Source of the DNA: JAJFUI01 sp039698035
GTDB lineage: Bacteria; Planctomycetota; Planctomycetia; Pirellulales; Thermoguttaceae
Length of the DNA stretch: 64,000 nt
NCBI GenBank assembly: GCA_039698035.1
Contig: JBDKSW010000005.1
Location: 1 to 64,000, forward strand
Direction: 5' to 3'
In this document: in pieces, positions 1 through 7,496 of the stretch
Layout of the letters: every line of letters starts with the position of its first letter
Numbering within the stretch: the stretch's first letter is position 1
Notes under the pieces: model-generated
Seen by the model: the letters and a program-made list of their open reading frames with translations, nothing else
Database searches by the model: none
Told to the model about the DNA's origin: nothing
Program-made: the position numbers and the translations under genes

Positions 1-120
1 CGGCTAGGAGTTCCCGTCATTAAGGTCTCCGCCGGAACTTTCATCCGGCCAGTCAATTCCCGGACAAGCTTTCGCTCGCCGGTTACAGCGTCAGGATGAC
101 GCTGCGCGTCATGCCTGACG

Positions 121-160
121 CACCAAAGAAAGACGCTCAAGGCCGTGGGCCCTGGGCGTC
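121..160 (-). terminator. Rho-independent terminator of the BBP7 gene
   Basis: Two 13-nt arms (132-144 and 148-160) pair with two G-U wobbles around a 3-nt loop. On the minus strand they are followed by TTTCTTTGG. The hairpin starts 38 nt past the stop codon of the BBP7 gene and is in the right orientation to end its transcript. Confidence 0.65.
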
Positions 161-197
161 TTTCGGAGGACGTGTGCTGTTGTTTCCGCGGGTTGCG

Positions 198-1607
198 TTA
201 GAACCGCAATTCGGCGCCGACGTTGATGCCTTGGGCCCAGAACGTGCTTGTCTTGCCAGAGAACTCGGGGAACGGCAGCCCGGTCTCGGTGCTGGGCGGG
301 AAGTTGCGTGGATCGAGCTTCAGGTCGATCTGGCTGGCCGAACGCCAAACGTCGCCCCAGTAGAGGATGTCGTAGCCGACGAAGGCTCGCCAATGCTGGG
401 TGAGTTGGTATCCCAGCTCGATCTTCAGTTCGGGAATCATCGTGAACACGTCGCGCTGATAGACGCCCGAGTTGTCGGGGCCGGCGTAAATGCCCGTCGT
501 GTATGAGGCCGTCGACGTGGCGGTGGTGATATCCGTCGTTCCATTGATATTGACCGACTGATGATTGATGCCCAGGGCGATCTTGGTGAGAACGTCGAGG
601 GACCACCGGTTTCGGTACAGACGGGTGCGCAGTCCGAGCTCGCTTCCGTAGAAGTCGTTGCGAGCGCGGAAATTGTCGTGGATGTCGAACGTCGCGATGG
701 TATCGTGCGGAGCGACGCTTTCGGTGAGGGTCGGCGTCTCGTGGATGGTCAGCGAGTCGCCCAGGTTGTAGTAGCGGAAGCCTGCGACCAAGTCGGTGCG
801 GCAGCATTGCAGCAGTGGCACACAGGAGCCGCAGGATTGTTCGGACGAGTCGCACGAATCACACTCGTTGCCGCACGAGTTGCAGCAGCACAGGTTGTAG
901 CTGAACAGGGCGCCGGCCGACTGGAAATAGTCCTTGAAATCGACACTGATCGACCCGATGGCGACGCCGGGATAGGCGACCAGTTCGCTCGCCTGGGAGC
1001 CTGTTTCGACGTTGTAGAACGGGCGTGCAAGGATCGTTTCGCCGGTCGATGTTTGGCTGAAGCTATCGCTGGATCCGCCCAGGTTGAGGTAGTCGAATTC
1101 GACGGCCCAGCGGTGGCAGCTATCGAGCCACATCCCCATGGTGGTGCGAACACCGGATTGGCCTTGGTTGCCGACGGTGCTGTTGCCGTAGAGGATCGTT
1201 GTGGTCGATAGGCCAAGCACACCGGCGTCCTCGACCGCCGTGCCCTGGGGGCTGGTGGTCACGAGAGGTGGCAACGTCACGCCGTTGGTCCACCACATCA
1301 GGTAATCGGCACGGAGCCAAATGCGGCCGGGCGGACTGCAACACGGCATGCCGCAAAACATGGCGCATTGCTCGTCGGGGTCCTCGGTCGCGAGGTCGGA
1401 TGCGGCGGTCGGTTGCAGGCTCTCGGCGGGCTGTTGCGATGTGGTCGCGGCCTGGCCGGGCGACGAGTCGGGCTGCGGCGCCGGCTGAAGGGCCGCCTGG
1501 GCGGGCACTGGCTCGGCTCCGGCCGAAACGGTTGCCCCAAGGAAAAAGACGATTCCGGCGGCCACCAGAGCGCCGGCACATAGACATGCGATCCGCGAAA
1601 CAGCCAT
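198..1607 (-). CDS. BBP7 family outer membrane beta-barrel protein
   Basis: This 469-aa protein has a signal peptide (residues about 1-31, long hydrophobic core) and a Pro/Ala/Gln-rich linker to about residue 75. The barrel-type region starts near a WLRADYLMWW segment, which is characteristic of the BBP7 family of planctomycete surface proteins. The C-terminus ends in Phe, as is usual for outer membrane barrels. Two cysteine clusters stand out: CAMFCGMPCC near residue 85, and a run of about eight cysteines between roughly 238 and 262. ATG at 1607 is preceded by a strong GGGGGAG ribosome site. The gene is monocistronic with its own terminator. Function beyond an envelope or porin-like role is unknown. 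The family call is from recognised sequence style, not from a search. Confidence 0.8.
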   Translation of the reverse strand: MAVSRIACLCAGALVAAGIVFFLGATVSAGAEPVPAQAALQPAPQPDSSPGQAATTSQQPAESLQPTAASDLATEDPDEQCAMFCGMPCCSPPGRIWLRADYLMWWTNGVTLPPLVTTSPQGTAVEDAGVLGLSTTTILYGNSTVGNQGQSGVRTTMGMWLDSCHRWAVEFDYLNLGGSSDSFSQTSTGETILARPFYNVETGSQASELVAYPGVAIGSISVDFKDYFQSAGALFSYNLCCCNSCGNECDSCDSSEQSCGSCVPLLQCCRTDLVAGFRYYNLGDSLTIHETPTLTESVAPHDTIATFDIHDNFRARNDFYGSELGLRTRLYRNRWSLDVLTKIALGINHQSVNINGTTDITTATSTASYTTGIYAGPDNSGVYQRDVFTMIPELKIELGYQLTQHWRAFVGYDILYWGDVWRSASQIDLKLDPRNFPPSTETGLPFPEFSGKTSTFWAQGINVGAELRF

Positions 1608-2052
1608 GACTCCCCCCTTAGAGTGTCACTGCATGTGAATGGGTAGCAACAGTTACGGACGTAACGATTGTCCGTCCTGTATCGAATCGGCAGATTTTAC
1701 CGTTCACATTAGCTGTAACGGCAAGCCACGTGGGGCTTGGCAAAACTAGGCGGCCTCGGCAAGTCGTTTTCGTTCCCGGATCGAGCACGGAAACGCGTCT
1801 GGCGTCCTGGGCACTTCCACGACGACGCCCACGAGCGGTTTGCCGACTCATCTCTGGGGGCCCCCAATGCGGCATCCCCTCATGCCTTCGCCAACCCGAA
1901 CAGCGTGCGCGGCGGCCCAACTTTTTCCGTGCAATGTCCCGTCGCGGTGACAACAAGCTGTCGCTTGCGCCGGCTAAGTTTCGTCGAGGCGACAGAGAGC
2001 GTGAGCGGTTTTCGAAGCGGGCAAGGCGTCTTCACGCGATCCGGCAACTGGG
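1608..2052. other. Intergenic region upstream of the BBP7 gene
   Basis: About 445 bases hold no convincing gene. The first 100 bases must contain the leader and promoter of the minus-strand BBP7 gene. They include short inverted repeats such as ACGGAC...GTCCGT and GTTACG...CGTAAC. Reading frames through 1730-2050 are Arg/Pro-rich and look like non-coding frames. Confidence 0.5.
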
Positions 2053-2823
2053 ATGCGAAAAAGAGACGCGTCACTGCCTGCCATCGGATGGCTGCCTTGG
2101 TCCGCGCACAGCCGGGCCGAGGTTTCCTATTTGCTCGGCGAGCAACGGAGCGTTGAACGCATCGCACGGCGAGTGTTTGGCCGTCCGCTGGCACCGAGCG
2201 AGTATGCCAACCTCGTCGGCGCGCCGGACACCGCGACGGTCGAGGTCGGCGCGTCCGACGGACACTTGTACCTGGAGATGCGAGACGCCGTTTCCAGCGT
2301 GCGAGGGTACTTCTATCTGCATCGCACGAAGACGACCGCCGTGCTGCGGATCGACGGGCTGCGAATCGACCTGCGAGTCCTGCGGGGCCACGGCGTCGGC
2401 CTCCAAATCTTCCACCGACAGGCCCGGGGGGCTGCGCGGCTCGGGGTTGGCCGGATCGAGGCCGTTGCGGGCCGGACGGCCGACGAGAACGGCTATTACA
2501 CGTGGCCTCGCTATGGCTTCGAGGGTTGGCTGCCGGCATCGCATCGGCCGCCGCCGCCGGGCTTGGAACGTGCTCGGACGCTGTCCGACGTTATGTCGTG
2601 CAAGGTGGGCCGCGACTGGTGGAAACGGTGCGGCGTCACGGTTCCCGTGCGATTCGATCTGGCAGCCGGCAGCCCGTCGCGTCAGTCGCTGGCCCGGTAT
2701 GTTCGGGAACGCACCGAGACGGGCAGGTCGGAAGAGGCAACTCGCGACGTTCACCGATCAGATCGGCGAGACACAACGCCATCAGCCGGCGCACGAGCTT
2801 CCGCGCTTCCGAGTCTATCATGA
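2053..2823 (+). CDS. Hypothetical protein, 256 aa
   Basis: I do not recognise the family. The frame has balanced composition in its first 210 residues: hydrophobic beta-like stretches, GYFYLHR near residue 90, and an aromatic NGYYTWPRYGFEG motif near 145-157. It then becomes Arg/Ser/Ala-rich towards the end, which may be a low-complexity tail. No signal peptide or membrane segment is visible. It ends 27 nt before the metallo-beta-lactamase gene and may be cotranscribed with it. The first ATG is assumed as start; no strong ribosome site is visible. Confidence 0.5.
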   Translation: MRKRDASLPAIGWLPWSAHSRAEVSYLLGEQRSVERIARRVFGRPLAPSEYANLVGAPDTATVEVGASDGHLYLEMRDAVSSVRGYFYLHRTKTTAVLRIDGLRIDLRVLRGHGVGLQIFHRQARGAARLGVGRIEAVAGRTADENGYYTWPRYGFEGWLPASHRPPPPGLERARTLSDVMSCKVGRDWWKRCGVTVPVRFDLAAGSPSRQSLARYVRERTETGRSEEATRDVHRSDRRDTTPSAGARASALPSLS

Positions 2824-2850
2824 CGCCTGGCGCATCGTTACAATGACGCG

Positions 2851-3618
2851 ATGCACGTCGTCTCCCTCCAGTCTGGCAGCAATGGAAATTGCATTTACGT
2901 CGAGACCGAGGGCGTCAAGCTGCTTTTTGACGCGGGCATCAGCGGCAGTCGCGCCAAGGAACGGTTGTCGCGGCACGGCCGGGACATCGCCGACGTGGAC
3001 GCGCTGCTGATTTCGCACGATCATGCGGACCACGCGCGGAACATGGGCGTTTTCCACCGCAAATTCCGTTTGCCGGTGTACGCCACGGAGAAAACGTACG
3101 CCGCCGCCGGCCGGTACGGGCTCGGAGCGATCGCCGACCTTCGGCCGTTCACGGCGGGCGAGTCGATCCGTTTAGGCGGCGTGACGGTCGAGACGATCCG
3201 AACGCCTCATGACGGCGTGGATGGCGTGGCGTTCGTCGTCGACGACGGCAAACGACGCCTCGGCATTCTGACCGACCTGGGCCATGTGTTCCACGAGCTC
3301 GAGGCGATCGTCGGTTCCTTGGATGCGGTCGTTCTCGAGAGCAACTACGACGCCAGGATGCTGGCCACCGGTCCGTATCCCGACTTTCTGAAGAAGCGGA
3401 TTGAAGGGCCTGGCGGTCACATCTCGAACGGCGAGGCCGCCGAGCTGCTGCACCGTCGCGCCTCGCAGCGGCTGAAATGGGTCTGTCTGGCCCACCTTTC
3501 CCAGGACAACAACACGCCGGCCGCGGCATTGAAGACCCATCGCCGGGTCTTGGGAAAAGAGCTGCCGATCGTCGTGGCAATGCGGCACGAAGCGACGGCG
3601 ATCTTGTCGGTTGGGTGA
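2851..3618 (+). CDS. MBL-fold metallohydrolase (YycJ/WalJ-like)
   Basis: A 255-aa cytoplasmic protein of the metallo-beta-lactamase superfamily. It opens with the LQSGSNGNC stretch typical of the YycJ/WalJ group and carries the metal-binding HxHxDH motif as SHDHADH at about residues 55-61. Later metal-site elements are TDLGH near 145, ESNYD near 170 and a His in HLSQDN near 215. Length fits the group, which is thought to act as a nuclease or phosphodiesterase linked to DNA repair or cell-wall signalling in Firmicutes. No signal peptide is present. The planctomycete role is not known. Confidence 0.85.
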   Translation: MHVVSLQSGSNGNCIYVETEGVKLLFDAGISGSRAKERLSRHGRDIADVDALLISHDHADHARNMGVFHRKFRLPVYATEKTYAAAGRYGLGAIADLRPFTAGESIRLGGVTVETIRTPHDGVDGVAFVVDDGKRRLGILTDLGHVFHELEAIVGSLDAVVLESNYDARMLATGPYPDFLKKRIEGPGGHISNGEAAELLHRRASQRLKWVCLAHLSQDNNTPAAALKTHRRVLGKELPIVVAMRHEATAILSVG

Positions 3619-3625
3619 CGGCGTT

Positions 3626-4012
3626 TTACGGGTTCAGGACGACCGTCCGGCCGCCCGTCTCTCTGGTGATTCCGAGGGCGAGATACTCGACGGGTTCCGT
3701 TCCCACGTTTCGCATTTGGTGAATCTCGCCGGCGTCGATCACGACGGCGTCGCCGCGACCGAGCGCGGCCGTTTCGTTCTCCACGGTGATTTCGGCCTGG
3801 CCGCTGACGAGCACGAAGACCTCCTGCATGTCTTCGTGATAATGGCGGGCGAACTGCTTGGCGACGCCCAGCGTGGCCCAGTTCAGCATTTGCACGCGAC
3901 CTGGCCGAAGGTCGGCCTTTTCAAGCAGCACTCTCTTGAGGACGGCCGGCGTCAGGGGGTCTTCGTGGCCAGCAGGGATCCGCGGGCGAGCGGCCGCCAG
4001 AACGATCTTCAT
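3626..4012 (-). CDS. Small cupin-domain protein
   Basis: A 128-aa single-domain cupin. Metal-ligand candidates sit in HYHEDMQEVFVLVSG (about residues 54-68) and in the second cupin motif around DAGEIHQMRN. Start at Met 4012 is preferred, because 12 further residues upstream do not resemble the family. It converges with the MBL hydrolase gene, 7 nt apart. Such small cupins are sugar or nucleotide-sugar isomerases, dioxygenases or metal sensors; nothing in the sequence separates these. Confidence 0.75.
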   Translation of the reverse strand: MKIVLAAARPRIPAGHEDPLTPAVLKRVLLEKADLRPGRVQMLNWATLGVAKQFARHYHEDMQEVFVLVSGQAEITVENETAALGRGDAVVIDAGEIHQMRNVGTEPVEYLALGITRETGGRTVVLNP

Positions 4013-4075
4013 GGCATCCTCGTGGAAAGTCACCGTGCAGGTTCGCACGGATCACGTCGTCGGACTCGGTCGCGT

Positions 4076-6025
4076 TTAGCCTGGCGTGTCGAGGTACGGA
4101 TCTTGTCCCATTTGGCGTTGGATCTTCTTTCGCTCTTTCTCGAAATACATGAGCGACTTGCGCTGGCGGAAGTGGCGGTGTTCGACCTTTCGCTGCGCTT
4201 TGCGAAAGAGTCTGGCGAGCTGGTCGAAGGGGCCCTCGGGCGATCGCTCGCCGCGTTCACCGAGCTTCCGCGACTTGTCGGGGCCAAGGCCGGCCAGCAG
4301 GAGATCGTCGTCGAGACTGAGGTATTGGCGGAATGTGCCCGGGTCGCCCTGCCGACCGCAACGGCCGATCAACTGCCGGTCGATGCGGCTGGAGTCGTGC
4401 ATTTCGGTGCAGATGACGTGGAGGCCGCCAATCGCATGGACGCCCTCGCCCAGTTTGATGTCGGTGCCGCGGCCGGCCATGTTGGTCGAGACGGTCACGA
4501 CGCCGCGTTGGCCGGCACCCGCGACGATGTCCGCTTCGGCGGCGATATGATTCGCGTTCAGGATGCTGTGATCGATGCCCATGCCGTCGAGCAATTTGGA
4601 AAGGGACTCGGATTTGTCGATGGAACGGGTGCCGATCAGCACGGGTCGGCCGACGACGTGCGCCTCGCGGATTTCCTCGGCGACGGCCATCCACTTGGCG
4701 TCGGCCGTGCCGAAGACGCGGTTTGGCAACTGTTTGCGGATAGCGGGGCGGTTCGTGGGGATTGGCAGCACGTGGCACCGATAGATGCGTCGCAATTCGC
4801 CGGCGGACCCCATTGCCGTGCCCGTCATGCCGCCCAGGTGTTCGTAGCGTAGGAAGAAGTCCTGGACGGTGATGCGGGCCGCTTGGCCCGTGGCCACGGT
4901 CACCTCGACGCCCTGCTTGGCCTCGACGGCCTGATGGATGCCGTCGCGCCACTTTCGGCCCTCGGAGAGGCGGCCGGTGAATTCGTCGACGATGACGATT
5001 TCGCCGTCGCGCACGACGTATTGACGGTCGTTGTGATACTCGCGATCGACGAGGATGGCCCGTTCGATGTACTGATAGATATTGACCATGCCCACCGTGT
5101 CCAACTCGGTGGGCTTCTCGAGATATCGGACGCGGTGGCGTCCTTCGCGGGTTAGCTCGGCCGTTTTCTTTTCGTGGTCGTACTCGTAATCGACATCATC
5201 GACGAACTCGTGGATGACGGACGCCGCCCACTTGTAGCAACTGACGGCCAGTTTTTCTTCCTCGGTGGGCAGCGCGCTAATGATGAGCGGCGTCCGGGCC
5301 TCGTCGATCAGGATGCTGTCGGCCTCGTCGACCAGTGAGAAGTAGGGTTCGCCCTGGACGGGTTTTTCGTCGCCCGCCGGGCGGCCTTGGCCCAACATGC
5401 CACCGAGCAGATCGGTTTGGCCTTCGCTGATCCGGCGGAGCAAGAGGCGGTCGCGGAGGAAGTCGAAGCCGAACTCCTTGGCCGTCCCATAGGTCACGTC
5501 GCAGGCGTACGATTGGCGTCGTTGCGGTTGCGACATGGACGTCTCGATCACGCCGACGGACATGCCAAGCACTTGGTAGACGGGCTGCATCCAGTCGGCG
5601 TCGCGGCGGGCCAGATAGTCGTTGACGGTGGCCAAGTGGCAACCGCGTCCCATCAGGGCGTGCAGATACATGGGCAGCGTGGCCGTCAGCGTCTTGCCTT
5701 CGCCGGTCTGCATCTCGACGATCGAGCGGTTGAATATGGCGATGCCGCCGAGCAACTGCACGTCGAAGTGCCGCATGTTGAGCGTTCGGCGGGCCGCCTC
5801 GCGGACCAGCGCGAAGCCCTCGACCAAGAGGTTGCTGAGCGGTTCGCCGCTTTTGGCGCGATACCGAAGCGAAAGGCTTCGCTTGCGAAGCTGTTCGTCC
5901 GTGAGCGGCTTGAGCGTCGGCTCCTGGTCGCCAATTTTCGGCACCAAGCCAGCCCAACGCTGCAGTCTCCAACGGTTCATGCCGGTGGCGAATCCCGACA
6001 AGTGCGACTCGACGAAGTTCAACAT
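4076..6025 (-). CDS. SecA-like preprotein translocase ATPase, short form
   Basis: A 649-aa protein with both SecA nucleotide-binding folds. Visible motifs are GEGKTL (Walker A, about residue 108), DEADSILIDEA (Walker B and DEAD, about 233), the FTGRLSEGRKW and HLGGMTGTA stretches, TNMAGRGTDI (about 517) and GRCGRQGDPG (about 558). It ends in a basic helix about 70 residues later. Canonical SecA is 830-900 aa, so most of the helical scaffold/wing region and the zinc C-tail are missing. ATG at 6025 begins the family-like MLNFVESHLSG; a 30-residue upstream extension is possible. It could be an accessory SecA2-type motor. No SecY gene is nearby. Confidence 0.8.
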   Translation of the reverse strand: MLNFVESHLSGFATGMNRWRLQRWAGLVPKIGDQEPTLKPLTDEQLRKRSLSLRYRAKSGEPLSNLLVEGFALVREAARRTLNMRHFDVQLLGGIAIFNRSIVEMQTGEGKTLTATLPMYLHALMGRGCHLATVNDYLARRDADWMQPVYQVLGMSVGVIETSMSQPQRRQSYACDVTYGTAKEFGFDFLRDRLLLRRISEGQTDLLGGMLGQGRPAGDEKPVQGEPYFSLVDEADSILIDEARTPLIISALPTEEEKLAVSCYKWAASVIHEFVDDVDYEYDHEKKTAELTREGRHRVRYLEKPTELDTVGMVNIYQYIERAILVDREYHNDRQYVVRDGEIVIVDEFTGRLSEGRKWRDGIHQAVEAKQGVEVTVATGQAARITVQDFFLRYEHLGGMTGTAMGSAGELRRIYRCHVLPIPTNRPAIRKQLPNRVFGTADAKWMAVAEEIREAHVVGRPVLIGTRSIDKSESLSKLLDGMGIDHSILNANHIAAEADIVAGAGQRGVVTVSTNMAGRGTDIKLGEGVHAIGGLHVICTEMHDSSRIDRQLIGRCGRQGDPGTFRQYLSLDDDLLLAGLGPDKSRKLGERGERSPEGPFDQLARLFRKAQRKVEHRHFRQRKSLMYFEKERKKIQRQMGQDPYLDTPG

Positions 6026-6217
6026 GGGATTTTCGGATGCGTGGAACGCACCGGTCTGATTCCGAGGCTCAGCCCGAATGAAACAGGCGACCCGGGTCGC
6101 CCATTGCGGGACCAATCCTATTGCGGCGTTTCAAACGGACTCTTGCATCTCCGAGAAGCGGGGCGACCGCGACCTCAGAAAGCGGCCAAGCGGCGTGCCG
6201 CCCTCCAGCCTACGCCC

Positions 6218-7072
6218 TCAACGGGCCTTCGGCAAGTCGGTGATGTCCGGCACATCGGCCGCGCGGCCACCCGGGGGCACTGCCGAACTGGCGGCCGGCG
6301 TCGCCGGCGTGCCGCCCCGACCGGCCACGCTCCAGGGGCCACCGCCATCATCCACGGGCCGAGGACTGCGGTCGGCCGACGAGGAACCGATGCGGCTGAC
6401 CGCCACCGGCGCAGGCTGCGGGGCCGCACTTGCCGAATTTGGTTGCGCCGGCGCGGGCGTCACGGCCGACGGTGCAACCACCGGCGGCGTAGTTGCGGAC
6501 GGACCAGTCGTGGAAGGCGTCGCGCTGTTCGCGCTTGGCAACGTCGATGTCGAAACGCCGGGATAGGTCGAAGCGCCGTTGGTCGTCGTGGCCGGGTTGG
6601 CCGGCGGGACATAGCGAGGGGCGTAAGCCGGTGTGCCCTGGGCGGCCGTGCTTCGCGAAGGCGAGGTGGAGAGGGGCCGCGGCGCCAACATGTTCTGTGA
6701 AAAGCCAGGCTGGGATGTTGTCGGCGACGTGGTTGCGCCCGCTGACGGCGAATAGGGGCTCGCCGGCGCGGGCGTGGGTGTGCCGGGCGTTGTCGCGGGC
6801 GTTGTCGCGGGCGTCGTCGTTGCCGGTGTCGTCGGCGAGATGCCGGGGATCGTGCCGCCGGGTGTCGCGGGGCAGGGAGCGGCGGCTGGCGGCATTTGCA
6901 CCACCGGCGGCGTCTTATAATAGGGATCGGCCGCGCGGCCGGTCACGGCCCCGGTCGAGGGCGGCGGGACCCGCGTGCAGCCGAAAAACGGGTCGTCATG
7001 CGATGTCTGACCGGCACACCCGGCCAGCAGCGACCCCATCAGGCTCAGCGTCAGCGCAGAAAAGCGGTACAT
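6218..7072 (-). CDS. Pro/Thr/Ser/Ala-rich lipoprotein
   Basis: A 284-aa protein with a lipoprotein signal peptide (hydrophobic residues 5-17, lipobox LLAGC, Cys about 19). The rest is low complexity, dominated by Pro, Thr, Ala and Ser, with PATT-type repeats around residues 85-100. It has no recognisable domain and is probably an extended envelope tether or linker. The 69-aa lipoprotein gene lies upstream on the same strand, so the two may form an operon. Composition rather than homology supports the call. Confidence 0.65.
   Translation of the reverse strand: MYRFSALTLSLMGSLLAGCAGQTSHDDPFFGCTRVPPPSTGAVTGRAADPYYKTPPVVQMPPAAAPCPATPGGTIPGISPTTPATTTPATTPATTPGTPTPAPASPYSPSAGATTSPTTSQPGFSQNMLAPRPLSTSPSRSTAAQGTPAYAPRYVPPANPATTTNGASTYPGVSTSTLPSANSATPSTTGPSATTPPVVAPSAVTPAPAQPNSASAAPQPAPVAVSRIGSSSADRSPRPVDDGGGPWSVAGRGGTPATPAASSAVPPGGRAADVPDITDLPKAR
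6789..6824. repeat. 12-bp tandem repeat in a lipoprotein gene
   Basis: GTTGTCGCGGGC occurs twice perfectly in tandem (6789-6812), followed by a degenerate third copy. It encodes the PATT repeats of the Pro/Thr-rich lipoprotein. Confidence 0.6.
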
Positions 7073-7199
7073 CGGCGCGATAGATTACCGATTTCCGCCG
7101 TCGTGTCCAGGGCGATTTGAGCCGTTCAACACCAGTTGGCGTTTTGGCCTGCAGGAAGGAGGGGCGGTGGCTGCGGCAACGAGAGGCAGCCTGGGCGGT

Positions 7200-7409
7200 C
7201 TAGCGAAGGCTGTGAACGTCAACATCGTCGTCATCGTCGTCCTTCAGCGGCGGGCCCAACTGGGGCATCTGGTAAGGCTTATCCGCCCCGGCAACCTTCG
7301 GCAAGTCGCCGACGACCGTTCCCAGCTCGCTCTGCGAGAGCGCCGGCCCGCAACCGCCGACCAGCAGGACCACCAGACACAACGACAAGCCTAGACACGC
7401 ACGACGCAC
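7200..7409 (-). CDS. Small lipoprotein with acidic tail, 69 aa
   Basis: A predicted lipoprotein with hydrophobic residues about 4-17 and lipobox VGGC. The mature part is short and ends with six consecutive Asp followed by VDVHSLR. GTG at 7409 is preferred, because GGGAG lies 7 nt upstream of it; the TTG at 7415 would sit too close to that site. No domain is recognised. It lies between the GH78 gene and the larger lipoprotein on the same strand. Confidence 0.6.
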   Translation of the reverse strand: MRRACLGLSLCLVVLLVGGCGPALSQSELGTVVGDLPKVAGADKPYQMPQLGPPLKDDDDDDVDVHSLR

Positions 7410-7496
7410 GGCCAATCTCCCGGGTGAAGACGTCTCCTGGTTGATTATACTTCCGCGACACTGGCCCGCAAACCGGCGGGAGCATTGCGGAGCTCG

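Noticed and set aside
1730..3010. 426-aa plus-strand open frame
   Set aside because: Overlaps the 256-aa hypothetical and the MBL hydrolase in another frame; Arg/Pro-rich and without domains.
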